Of a DNA stretch of 47,029 nucleotides, positions 32,469 to 40,870 are shown one piece after another (the first letter of the stretch is position 1; every line of letters starts with the position of its first letter). The position numbers were made by a program, and so were the translations under genes. The notes below the pieces were generated by a model. That model was not told where the DNA came from, ran no database searches, and saw only the letters and a program-made list of their open reading frames with translations. Source of the DNA: Verrucomicrobiia bacterium (GTDB lineage Bacteria; Verrucomicrobiota; Verrucomicrobiia; Limisphaerales; DSYF01); assembly GCA_035765895.1 (NCBI GenBank), contig DASTWL010000095.1, positions 1-47,029 of the forward strand, in the 5' to 3' direction.

Positions 32469-33836
32469 ATGCGTTACGATCCGATCACGCCGCAATTGTT
32501 CGTGGAAAACCGCCAGCGCCTCGCGGCCCTGCTGCCGCCCAACGCGCTGGCCATCGTCAATGCCAATGACATTTGCCCCACCAATGCGGACGGCACCCAG
32601 AACACCATCGTCAATTCGGACCTGTTCTACCTGACCGGGGTCGAGCAGGAGCAGACCATCCTGCTGCTCTACCCCGAGGCCGACGATGAACGGCATCGCG
32701 AACTGCTGTTCCTGCGCGAGCCGACGCCGGAAAGCGAAACATGGGAGGGCCACAAACTGAGCAAGGACGAGGCCCGCAAGCTTACCGGGCTGGAGAACAT
32801 CCACTGGCTGTCGGAATTCCCGCGCCTGCTGCACCGGCTGATGTGCGAATGCGACCACGTCTTCCTGAACAGCAACGAGCACAAGCGCGCCGTCATCGAG
32901 GTGGAAAGCCGGGACGCGCGGTTTGTGGCGGAGCTGAAGCGCCGGTATCCGCTCCACAACTTCCGCCGGCTCGCGCCATTGCTGCACCGGCTGCGCGCCG
33001 TGAAGTCCGAAACGGAAATTGCCCTGATCCGCCGGGCGTGCGCGTTGAGTGATCAAGGCTTCCGCCGCGTGCTGGCCTTCACCCAGCCCGGTGTTTTTGA
33101 GTATCAGGTCGAGGCCGAGTTTGCCCACGAGTTTACCAGCCAGGGCGGCCGCATGGCGTATCAACCCATCATCGGCAGCGGGCTCAACGCGTGCTGCCTG
33201 CATTATCTGGCCAACGACCAGGTGTGCCGCGACGGCGACCTGCTGCTGCTCGATGTCGGCGCGAGCTACGCCAACTACAATTCCGATCTCACGCGCACCA
33301 TCCCGGTCAACGGCCGGTTCACCCCGCGCCAAAAGGCGGTTTACAATGCCGTGCTCCGCGTCCTGCGTCAGTGCATCGCCGGCCTTGTGCCCGGCCGGAA
33401 ACTCAAGGACTGGCAGCAGGAGGCCGAACAGCTGACCGAACGCGAACTCGTCCACCTCAGCCTGCTGACCCCGGCGCAAATCAAGCGGCAAAAGCCGGAC
33501 GCGCCGGCCTTCAAAAAATATCTCATGCACGGCGTCGGGCACCCGATTGGCCTCGACGTCCACGACGTGGGCCACACCACCAAGCCCATCGAAGCCGGCT
33601 GGGTGATGACCGTCGAACCCGGCATTTACATCCGCGAGGAAGGCTTTGCGGTGCGGCTGGAGAACGACGTGCTCGTCACCCGGGACGGGCCCGTGGACCT
33701 CATGGCCCACATCCCCATCGAGGCGGATGAGGTCGAGGCCCTCATGAATGCCGGGAAAGCCTCCCGCAGCGGCGGCAATGGCCGGCCCCATGCGTCCCCG
33801 CGAGCCAAACGCCCGCTTGCCCTGGCGCCGGGATGA
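32469..33836 (+). CDS. pepP: Xaa-Pro aminopeptidase (M24B)
   Basis: A 455-aa cytoplasmic dinuclear-metal aminopeptidase that removes N-terminal residues ahead of proline. The N-terminal aminopeptidase-P domain (YDPITPQLFVENRQRLAALL, NSDLFYLTGVEQEQTILLLY) is followed by the pita-bread domain. The metal ligands are all seen: Asp in LLLLDVGA, Asp in NSDLTRTIPV, His in MHGVGHPIGLDVHD, Glu in TVEPGIYI and Glu in VRLENDVLV. ATG 32469 gives the conserved start. It is divergent from the AraC gene. It could complete breakdown of proline- or hydroxyproline-containing peptides brought in by the POT carrier. Confidence 0.93.
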   Translation: MRYDPITPQLFVENRQRLAALLPPNALAIVNANDICPTNADGTQNTIVNSDLFYLTGVEQEQTILLLYPEADDERHRELLFLREPTPESETWEGHKLSKDEARKLTGLENIHWLSEFPRLLHRLMCECDHVFLNSNEHKRAVIEVESRDARFVAELKRRYPLHNFRRLAPLLHRLRAVKSETEIALIRRACALSDQGFRRVLAFTQPGVFEYQVEAEFAHEFTSQGGRMAYQPIIGSGLNACCLHYLANDQVCRDGDLLLLDVGASYANYNSDLTRTIPVNGRFTPRQKAVYNAVLRVLRQCIAGLVPGRKLKDWQQEAEQLTERELVHLSLLTPAQIKRQKPDAPAFKKYLMHGVGHPIGLDVHDVGHTTKPIEAGWVMTVEPGIYIREEGFAVRLENDVLVTRDGPVDLMAHIPIEADEVEALMNAGKASRSGGNGRPHASPRAKRPLALAPG

Positions 33837-33878
33837 ACGGCGCGCTGCCGCCCGGGTCAAATCCCCTGCTTGTTTGCC

Positions 33879-34667
33879 ATGAAGTTATCATTCACCGCCT
33901 CTCTTGCCGCAGGGTTCGTTCTCGCTGTGATTCAGGCCACGGCGATCAGCGCCCCCACCAACGCGCCCGCCGTCAAGCAGCTCAATCCGCCCGAACAGGG
34001 ATTTTTCGCCAAGGAACTGGACTTCCACGGCATCCCGATCAAGGCCCACGCCGTCGTGTCGGACGCCGCCCTGTTCGCCGCCCGCGACCGGTTGACCCGG
34101 CTGCTCGAACACCTGCCGGACATCACGGCCAAGCTCGCCGCCGCCCGCGTTGAACTGCACATCATCGGCAAGGACCAAGTCACCACCGACCTGCCCGAAT
34201 GGCGGCAGGACAAGGGCAAGCCACTGCCGGAATACAACGGCCTGACGCGCGACCAGCGCACGCGCGGCATGGGCGGCCGGCTCGTTTCCTGTGGCGAGGA
34301 AAACCTGTTGAAGCTTGAAAAGGACAAATACCACGGCCGCGACATCTGCCTGCATGAATTCGCCCACGCGGTGCGCAATTACGGCATGAGCCGTTCCCTG
34401 CGCGCGCGGTTCAACGAACAGTTTCACGCATCGCTTGCCAAGGGCCGCTGGGTGAAAAGCTACGCCGGCAGCAATCCCGATGAATACTTTGCCGAACTCA
34501 CGATGTGGTATTTCGGCACGCACGGCGACCTGAACATGAACCCGCCGAAGCCGGCTGACGGCGCCGAAGGCTTGAAACAATACGATCCCGAAGCCTATGC
34601 CCTGTTCGATGATTTCTATCAGGGCCGCCTCACCGACGCGCAAGCTTCCGCCTCGCCGAAGTCTTAA
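33879..34667 (+). CDS. Small secreted metallopeptidase candidate (HEFAH)
   Basis: The 262-aa protein has a signal peptide (MKLSFTASLAAGFVLAVIQA, cleavage near residue 27). His159-Glu160-x-x-His163 (LHEFAHAV) is the zinc site, and Glu202 or Glu206 in DEYFAELTMWYFG is the likely third ligand. The arrangement resembles lethal-factor-like gluzincins of Planctomycetes and Verrucomicrobia (RGMGGRLVSCGEENLLKL before the HExxH). No substrate is known. It lies 42 bp downstream of pepP on the same strand, so the pair may form an operon. Confidence 0.75.
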   Translation: MKLSFTASLAAGFVLAVIQATAISAPTNAPAVKQLNPPEQGFFAKELDFHGIPIKAHAVVSDAALFAARDRLTRLLEHLPDITAKLAAARVELHIIGKDQVTTDLPEWRQDKGKPLPEYNGLTRDQRTRGMGGRLVSCGEENLLKLEKDKYHGRDICLHEFAHAVRNYGMSRSLRARFNEQFHASLAKGRWVKSYAGSNPDEYFAELTMWYFGTHGDLNMNPPKPADGAEGLKQYDPEAYALFDDFYQGRLTDAQASASPKS

Positions 34668-34912
34668 GTTCAGTCACCTGCTTCGGCCGCAAGAAGACCG
34701 CCCTGCCACTTCCCAACGGCGTGAGGGTGGATACTCGCACAAGAGCCTGCTCACCGTTCTGAGGCACTTCGTGCCGCGGCCAATGACGAAGAGCATTGGT
34801 CGCAACCGCCGAAATGCGCTACGCTGGGCACACGGAATGGGCGCACCTCGCCTCAACCGCCGGATGCGGACCGGTTGAGACAGCGTTGCTGCGCGCCGCT
34901 TCCGGCCACGAC

Positions 34913-36964
34913 ATGAACGACGACAAGAGCATCAAATTAGACATTGCGGTCCTGGGCGGCGGCTTTGGCGGCGTGTATTGCGCGCGGGCCATCGGCAAGG
35001 CACTTGGACGTCGCTCGCGGTTCAAGGCCGGCATCATCGCGGATGAGAATTACATGGTCTTCCAGCCCATGCTGCCGGAAGTGGCCAGCTCGTCGATCTC
35101 GCCGCGGCATGTTGTCAATCCGCTGCGGCTGCTCTGCCGGAACGTGGATGTTCTGCGCGGCCGGGTGGAAGCCATTGACTGGAACCGCCGCAGCCTGACG
35201 CTGAATGCCGGACCGTTCACGGGCAATTTGCGCATCACTTACGACCACCTCGTCCTCGCGCTCGGGGCCGTGACGGATTTGAGCCGCATCCCCGGCATGC
35301 CGGAGCACGCGTTCCTGCTCAAGAACGTCGGCGACGCCATGCATTTGCGCACAACCATCCTCGGGCGCATTGAAGAGGCCAACCTGGAACCGCGGCCGGA
35401 ACTCAAACGGCGCCTGACGACGTTCGTCGTGGTCGGCGGCGGATATTCCGGAGTGGAAACCGCGGGTCACATCTTGGACCTGTTCCGTGCCATTCACGGG
35501 TATTACCCCAACGTGTCGCTGGCGGACCTGACGGTTTATCTGGTCCACAGCGGCGACCATCTGCTGCCGACGCTGAGCCGCCGGCTGGGCGAATACAGCG
35601 CACGCCAGTTGAAACGGCTCGGACTCAAGTTGGTTCTCAATCAGCGGGTCAAATCCGTCACGGCCAACCGTGTTTATCTGGCCGACGGCACGAGCATCGA
35701 AACGAACACCGTCATTTCCACCGTCGGGAACGCGCCGCATCCGCTTGTCAAGGAGCTGGGCGCCGCCGCCGGCCTCGCGATGGAAAAAGGCAACGTCGTG
35801 ACGGAAGCGACCGGCAGGGTCAAGGGCCAGACGCAACTCTGGGCGGTCGGCGATTGCGCCGCCTTCCCGACGGTGACAGGCGGCTTCTGTCCGGGCACGG
35901 CGCAATTCGCCTATCGGCAGGGCTTGCTGGTCGGGCGGAACGTGGTGCGACAACTCCACGGACGTGCGCTGCAATCGTTCACGTTCAAGGGGCTCGGTGA
36001 AATGGCCAGCATCGGTCATCACCTCGCCGTCGCGGAAATCTGCGGCGTGCAATTCTCCGGCTTCTTCGCCTGGTGGCTTTGGCGCACGGTGTATCTGCTC
36101 AAGCTGCCCCGCCTTGACCGCAAACTGCGTGTCGTGCTGGACTGGACACTGGACCTGTTTTTCCCGCGGGACCTCAATCATCTCAGCCCGCGCTTTACCA
36201 AGCCGGTGAAGGAAATTTATCTGGAAACGGGCGACGTGCTGTTCCACGAAGGTGAACCGGCCTTTTCCTTCTACCTGGTGAAAAGTGGCGCGCTCGAACT
36301 GCGCGAGCCCGGGGAAGCCCCGCAACGCATCGCCGCCGGCGGCTACTTCGGCGAACAGGCGTTGCTCGCGGACGGCCTCTGGCACTGCGACGCCTGCGCG
36401 GTGGAACCCACCACGCTTGTCTCCATTCCGGCGGGGATCTTCCACCAGCTCGTGCGCGGGGTCGGCTCCCTCGGCCAGTTCTTCCAAAAGTCGGCCACCA
36501 AGTATCAATCACGCGAAATCGTCGAAGCCATCAGCCGCAAAATTCCGCCCGCCGTGGCCACACGCCCGATTGCCGCGCTGATGGAACGCAAGCTCTACAC
36601 CCTCGCCCCGGACACGACGGTGCAGGATGCGCTCGTCATCATGCGGGATCATCCGCGCAGTTCCTACCCGGTGGTGAACGGAAGCGGGCAACTGCACGGC
36701 GTCGTTCCGCGGGAAGAATTTTACGAGCTCTTGAAGCGTGAACCCACCCGGCCCGCAACCCGGCTCACGGAGCTGCCGCTGGCCCAATTGCCCACCGTGC
36801 CGGCGCAAACCCGCGTCAGCGAAGTCATGAAATGTTTTCTGCGCACGGGATCGAACAAGGTTCTCGTGGTGAATGACGCCAACCGGTTGCAGGGAATCGC
36901 CACCCTGATGGACCTCCTCGCCGCCAGCGATCATCCGCCGGATGAAGCTGGCGGCGGTTCGTAA
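34913..36964 (+). CDS. Type-2 NADH dehydrogenase fused to cyclic-nucleotide-binding and CBS domains
   Basis: The 683-aa protein starts with an NDH-2 flavoprotein (1-425): FAD motif AVLGGGFGGVYCARA, NAD motif VVVGGGYSGVETAG (172-185), and AVGDCAA (311-317) for FAD binding. An amphipathic Trp-rich segment, FSGFFAWWLWRTVYLLKLPR (381-400), should hold it to the inner membrane. A CAP-type effector-binding domain (about 428-520; GDVLFHEGEPAFSFYLVKSG, GGYFGEQALL) follows, then a CBS pair (about 545-672; TVQDALVIMRDHPRSSYPVV, TRVSEVMKCFLRTGSNKVLV). NDH-2 passes electrons from NADH to quinone without pumping protons. The extra domains suggest allosteric control by a nucleotide. ATG 34913 places the FAD motif near the N-terminus. 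Confidence 0.88.
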   Translation: MNDDKSIKLDIAVLGGGFGGVYCARAIGKALGRRSRFKAGIIADENYMVFQPMLPEVASSSISPRHVVNPLRLLCRNVDVLRGRVEAIDWNRRSLTLNAGPFTGNLRITYDHLVLALGAVTDLSRIPGMPEHAFLLKNVGDAMHLRTTILGRIEEANLEPRPELKRRLTTFVVVGGGYSGVETAGHILDLFRAIHGYYPNVSLADLTVYLVHSGDHLLPTLSRRLGEYSARQLKRLGLKLVLNQRVKSVTANRVYLADGTSIETNTVISTVGNAPHPLVKELGAAAGLAMEKGNVVTEATGRVKGQTQLWAVGDCAAFPTVTGGFCPGTAQFAYRQGLLVGRNVVRQLHGRALQSFTFKGLGEMASIGHHLAVAEICGVQFSGFFAWWLWRTVYLLKLPRLDRKLRVVLDWTLDLFFPRDLNHLSPRFTKPVKEIYLETGDVLFHEGEPAFSFYLVKSGALELREPGEAPQRIAAGGYFGEQALLADGLWHCDACAVEPTTLVSIPAGIFHQLVRGVGSLGQFFQKSATKYQSREIVEAISRKIPPAVATRPIAALMERKLYTLAPDTTVQDALVIMRDHPRSSYPVVNGSGQLHGVVPREEFYELLKREPTRPATRLTELPLAQLPTVPAQTRVSEVMKCFLRTGSNKVLVVNDANRLQGIATLMDLLAASDHPPDEAGGGS

Positions 36965-37009
36965 CGGGCGGCGGCATCCAATGCCCGGGCGCGCCGCACT
37001 GGCTTCCGG

Positions 37010-37963
37010 TCACCGGACGCGAGGAGCCTCCGCGAGCACAGCCACCGGGTGATTGCCCGCCCGCCATGCCTGAATTCCGCCCAGCAGGGGCCGCACGCGG
37101 GTAATTCCCTTCCGGCGTAGCAACAGGGCAACCCGAGCGCTGGTAACCTCGTTTGGGCATGAGCAATAAAGAATCACGTCACGGTCGCGGGGAATCTCGT
37201 GGTGACGATGGTCCACCTCATCCACGCTCAAGCGCATCGCTCCGAGAATGACAGAACGGTCGCTTTCAAATTCCAAGGTTGAACGCAAATCCAGGATGAC
37301 CAAATCTTCGCCCGCAGACTGCTTTTCCCTCAATTCAGGAACGGTGATCCGCGCGATTCGCAATTCACGCAGGAGGCGTTGGCGATGCCAGTATTTGAAG
37401 CCGATATACAAGGCGGCCAGGCCGAGAATCAACGCCAAAGCGCTGCCGCCAATATGGGAAATGGCGGAGTTAATCTGTTCAATTTGGTTGCTGAAAAGAA
37501 AACCCAGACCGAAAAAGCAAATCCCATAAAGCAGCGAGCCGGCTCCATCAGCAACAAGAAAGGAGCTTAAGCGCATTCCAGACATCCCAGCCAGCGGTGG
37601 AGCCACGGTGCTAAAACCCGGCACAAATTTGGCCACCACGATTCCCTTGGCGCCGTATTTTGAAAACACATTCTGCGTCCGCCTGATGCAAGAATCCGGC
37701 TCCAGAGACATGCGGCACAAAAAGCCCAGCACGTGGTTGCCGCGATAACGCCCCAGAAAAAACCAAATTCCGTCGGCCAGCAGGCACGCGACGAGCGTCA
37801 TCATCATCCCCCCAAGCAGGTTGAATTTCCCGGCGGCGGCAAGCGCCCCAGCGGCGAGCATCAAGAGTGGTGCCGGGAAAGGAATTCCCACCTGTTCCAG
37901 AAAAACGGCTCCAAAGACGATCCATAACCCGTAGTTTACCAACAACTGATCGGCTTGTGTCAT
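37010..37963 (-). CDS. DedA family membrane protein fused to a rhodanese domain
   Basis: Of 317 residues, 1-195 are a DedA/SNARE-associated membrane protein with several hydrophobic segments (GLWIVFGAVFLEQVGIPFPA, AKFVPGFSTVAPPLAGMSGM, LLYGICFFGLGFLF). Residues 205-310 are a cytoplasmic rhodanese domain with VILDLRSTLEFE, active-site Cys267 in LYCSCPNE, and the final GGIQAWRAGNHPV. DedA proteins act in membrane lipid and pH/redox homeostasis; rhodaneses transfer sulfane sulfur. It is last of the nine-gene operon (18 bp after the DoxX gene) and convergent with the NDH-2 fusion gene. Confidence 0.9.
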   Translation of the reverse strand: MTQADQLLVNYGLWIVFGAVFLEQVGIPFPAPLLMLAAGALAAAGKFNLLGGMMMTLVACLLADGIWFFLGRYRGNHVLGFLCRMSLEPDSCIRRTQNVFSKYGAKGIVVAKFVPGFSTVAPPLAGMSGMRLSSFLVADGAGSLLYGICFFGLGFLFSNQIEQINSAISHIGGSALALILGLAALYIGFKYWHRQRLLRELRIARITVPELREKQSAGEDLVILDLRSTLEFESDRSVILGAMRLSVDEVDHRHHEIPRDRDVILYCSCPNEVTSARVALLLRRKGITRVRPLLGGIQAWRAGNHPVAVLAEAPRVR

Positions 37964-37981
37964 AATCTAGTCGCCCAAAAA

Positions 37982-38440
37982 TCAGCGCTTTGAGGTGTGC
38001 TCGCCAAATAACTTTGCATCCAACGAGAATTTTCCACCTCCCATGAATGCAATGGATACGATGACGAGCGTGTAAAGAATAGCCAGCTGGGGATCGCGGG
38101 CCGCCAGCAGATTTTGCAGGATGGCTCCGCCCAAGGCTCCCGCCAAAAGCAGCGCGTTGATCCGCGTAAACAGTCCGGCAACGATGAACAGCGAACAGAC
38201 GAGTTGGATGATCGTCGCCACCCAGGCGGATGCCACCGGAGCGGGGGCGTGCATTCCCACCACATCTTCCACCAACGGCCAGGGTGTGCCATGGCGGGCA
38301 TAAGCAATGCCGCCTTCGAGTTTATGTAAGCCGTGGATGTAAAAAACCATTACTCCGGTAGAAACGCGGAGAATGAAATGTCCCCAAGTGACGGCAGTGC
38401 TGTTTTGATCGGCATCTAGCGATTTCTTAAATGGATTCAT
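37982..38440 (-). CDS. DoxX family membrane protein
   Basis: A 152-aa four-helix membrane protein (LRVSTGVMVFYIHGLHKLEG, ATIIQLVCSLFIVAGLFTRI, LLLAGALGGAILQNLL, LAILYTLVIVSIAFMGGG). It matches the DoxX/DoxD size and the characteristic early H-G-x-x-K-L segment. DoxX members are linked to quinone or thiol redox chemistry and stress; the exact role is unknown. It sits 8 bp after the amidohydrolase gene. Confidence 0.85.
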   Translation of the reverse strand: MNPFKKSLDADQNSTAVTWGHFILRVSTGVMVFYIHGLHKLEGGIAYARHGTPWPLVEDVVGMHAPAPVASAWVATIIQLVCSLFIVAGLFTRINALLLAGALGGAILQNLLAARDPQLAILYTLVIVSIAFMGGGKFSLDAKLFGEHTSKR

Positions 38441-38448
38441 GGCATGCC

Positions 38449-40320
38449 TTAAAATGCAAAGCAATCGCAGCCAAACCCGAAGAAGTCGGCGTAGCGATTG
38501 CGTGATGCCTCCGCAGCGTTGAAGAGCTGCTGCAAGGCGTGACCACAGCCGTGTTCATGGCAGGTGGCGTTGTGCTGATGCTGCGGCAGCGGCACACCGG
38601 CGCGGGCGGCTTTGCGAACATCCAACGGCGCGCCGTAGCCGCCGAAGACTTTGACGGGCGACCACTCGGGCAGCACGGGAATCGGCGGCGGTGCGTGCGG
38701 CGTGAATTCTTCCGTGGCATGGACCACTTTGCCGTCAACAATGGTAAGCACCGACTCAATGCTTTTGATCTGTTCTTCCGGAACTGCAAAGTAATCTTCA
38801 GTGAGCACGACAAGATCGGCCAATTGACCCGCAGCGATGGCGCCTTTCTTGCCAGCCTCGCTCGAAAACCAACTGCTGCCCTGCGTGTAAAGACGCAGCG
38901 CTTCCTCGCGGCTGAGACAATTCTTGTCGGGATACATCGAAACACCGCCAACAGTTTTGCCCGTCGTCAGCCAGTAGAGCGACACCCACGGATTATAGCT
39001 CGCGACACGTGTGGCGTCCGTGCCCGCGCCAACCGGCACGCCCAGTTCCAGCATCTTGCGCACCGGCGGCGTGCGCTCGGCGGCTGGCCGACCGTAACGC
39101 TCCATGAAGTATTCGCCCTGATAGGCCATGCGATGCTGGACGGCAATGCCGCCGCCCAGCGCCTTGACGCGCTCCAGATTGCGATCCGAAATCGTTTCGC
39201 AATGGTCAAAAAACCAGTTCAAGCCCTTGAACGGCACATCGCGATTCACCTCCTCGAACACATTCAGGAAGCGCGTGATGCTTTCGTCGTAGGTCGCGTG
39301 CAGGCGGAACGGCCATTTGTTTGCGGCGAGCAAGGCGACGACTTCCTTTAATTCGCCTTCGAGTGAACTGGCCAGATCGGGACGCGGCTCGAGAAAATCC
39401 TCAAAATCCGCCGCGCTGAAGACCAGCATCTCGCCGGCTCCGTTGCAGCGGAAGAAATCGTCGCCCTTGCCAGGTCCGGTCATTTTGATCCAGCGGGCGA
39501 AATCTTCCTTCTCCTGTTTCGGTTTTTGCGTGAACAGATTGTAGGCGATACGGAGAGTCATCTCGCCGCGCTCGTGGAGCTGGTTGATGATGGCATAGTC
39601 CTCCGGATAATTTTGAAATCCACCACCCGCGTCAATGATGCTCGTCAGGCCGAGGCGATTTAACTCGCGCATGAAATGGCGCGTGGAATTCAACTGATGT
39701 TCCGGCGGCAGCTTCGGACCTTTGGCAAGCGTGGCGTAAAGGATTGTGGCGTTCGGCCGTGCGATGAGCATGCCGGTGGGATTGCCGGCGTGGTCGCGCT
39801 GAATTTCGCCGCCGGGCGGATTGGGCGTGTCCTTGGTGTAACCACAGGCGCGCAAGGCCGCCTGGTTCAGCAACGCGCGGCAATACAGATGCAAAATGAA
39901 CACGGGCGTTTCCGGTGCGGCGGCGTTGATCTCGTCCAGCGTCGGCATCCGGCGCTCGGCGAATTGAAATTCACTCCAGCCGCCCACGACGCGCACCCAT
40001 TGGCCGGGCGGCGTGCGTTGCGCCTGTTCCTTGAGCATCCGCAGCGCATCGGCCAGCGACGGCACGCCGTCCCAGCGCAATTCCATGTTGTAATTCAATC
40101 CGCCACGGATGACGTGCAGATGTGAATCGTTGAGTCCGGGAATCACGCGCCGGCCTTTGAGATCAATGACCTTGGTGTCCGGCCCGCGTTCGTATTCCTC
40201 GGCGTCGTCCACGCCGACGATGCGGCCATCCTTGACGGCGATATTGGTCGCCTCGGGATATTTCGGGTCGAGCGTGGTGATGCGTCCGTTGTGCAGGATG
40301 AGGTCAGCGATTGTTTTCAT
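38449..40320 (-). CDS. YtcJ-like metal-dependent amidohydrolase with a His/Cys-rich tail
   Basis: The 623-aa enzyme is of the amidohydrolase superfamily (YtcJ/N-acyl hydrolase type). Landmarks are the beta-sandwich start ADLILHNGRITTLDP, metal motif VIPGLNDSHLHVIRGG, FRLHATYDESITRFL, FDHCETIS, GVPVGAGTDATRV and the closing GQLADLVVLTEDYF. Residues about 577-623 are unusual: QHQHNATCHEHGCGH, then a helix, then GCDCFAF, a likely metal-binding tail. No export signal is seen. The start overlaps the preceding ABM gene by 17 bp. The substrate is unknown. Confidence 0.9.
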   Translation of the reverse strand: MKTIADLILHNGRITTLDPKYPEATNIAVKDGRIVGVDDAEEYERGPDTKVIDLKGRRVIPGLNDSHLHVIRGGLNYNMELRWDGVPSLADALRMLKEQAQRTPPGQWVRVVGGWSEFQFAERRMPTLDEINAAAPETPVFILHLYCRALLNQAALRACGYTKDTPNPPGGEIQRDHAGNPTGMLIARPNATILYATLAKGPKLPPEHQLNSTRHFMRELNRLGLTSIIDAGGGFQNYPEDYAIINQLHERGEMTLRIAYNLFTQKPKQEKEDFARWIKMTGPGKGDDFFRCNGAGEMLVFSAADFEDFLEPRPDLASSLEGELKEVVALLAANKWPFRLHATYDESITRFLNVFEEVNRDVPFKGLNWFFDHCETISDRNLERVKALGGGIAVQHRMAYQGEYFMERYGRPAAERTPPVRKMLELGVPVGAGTDATRVASYNPWVSLYWLTTGKTVGGVSMYPDKNCLSREEALRLYTQGSSWFSSEAGKKGAIAAGQLADLVVLTEDYFAVPEEQIKSIESVLTIVDGKVVHATEEFTPHAPPPIPVLPEWSPVKVFGGYGAPLDVRKAARAGVPLPQHQHNATCHEHGCGHALQQLFNAAEASRNRYADFFGFGCDCFAF

Positions 40321-40864
40321 GTTTGAGGTTTGGTTTTGGTTGCAGCCAGCCATGCAGCGCGCGCGTAATCAGCGGCATGACCACCCAGGTTAAAAGTGCG
40401 ACTACGCACGCGTTGAAAATCGCGTTGTTCAGAATAAAATTCAGCGAGCGAACCGCCGGGCCGATGGTCAGGCTCAATCCCATCACGACCGGCAGCACGC
40501 CGGCATAAGTGGCGATGGCCATTTTCCAGCGTGTTGGCGGATTGTGCGGATTGCGGAACCACGCTTCGAGACCGGTCAATTCGCGATATTCCGGCGTGCC
40601 TTCCGTCAACGGTTTGATGCGCTCCTCCCAAGCCTTGAACATGGGCGAGGCATAAAAATCGTCGCGTTGCTGGGCGTTGGCAAAGGTCCGTAGAATTCCA
40701 AACTCAGGCGATGGCGATCCCGGCGGCGGGACCAGCATGCTGGCACCATGCACGCCGGTGTGCGCGAAAGAGGTTTTGAAAAACTCCTGAAGCGCCACTT
40801 GAAACTCGGTTTCGCAGCCCGGCTTGATCCGCCGGGTGATGGCAACATGAATGGGTTCGTTCAT
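40304..40864 (-). CDS. Antibiotic-biosynthesis-monooxygenase-type domain protein with two membrane helices
   Basis: A 186-aa protein. Residues 1-95 form a ferredoxin-like ABM domain (HVAITRRIKPGCETEFQVAL, GASMLVPPPG, FGILRTFANAQQRDDFYASP). The C-terminal half has two membrane helices (MAIATYAGVLPVVMGLSLTI, AIFNACVVALLTWVVMPLIT). This membrane-tethered ABM layout is common in bacteria. ABM proteins can oxidise quinol or aromatic compounds without cofactor, but many have no known reaction. It overlaps the amidohydrolase gene and lies 6 bp after the porin gene. Confidence 0.85.
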   Translation of the reverse strand: MNEPIHVAITRRIKPGCETEFQVALQEFFKTSFAHTGVHGASMLVPPPGSPSPEFGILRTFANAQQRDDFYASPMFKAWEERIKPLTEGTPEYRELTGLEAWFRNPHNPPTRWKMAIATYAGVLPVVMGLSLTIGPAVRSLNFILNNAIFNACVVALLTWVVMPLITRALHGWLQPKPNLKHENNR

Positions 40865-40870
40865 GACTTG

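Noticed and set aside
32445-33860. 471-codon minus-strand open frame opposite pepP
   Set aside because: The plus strand carries all five metal ligands of an M24B peptidase; the opposite frame has no family features.
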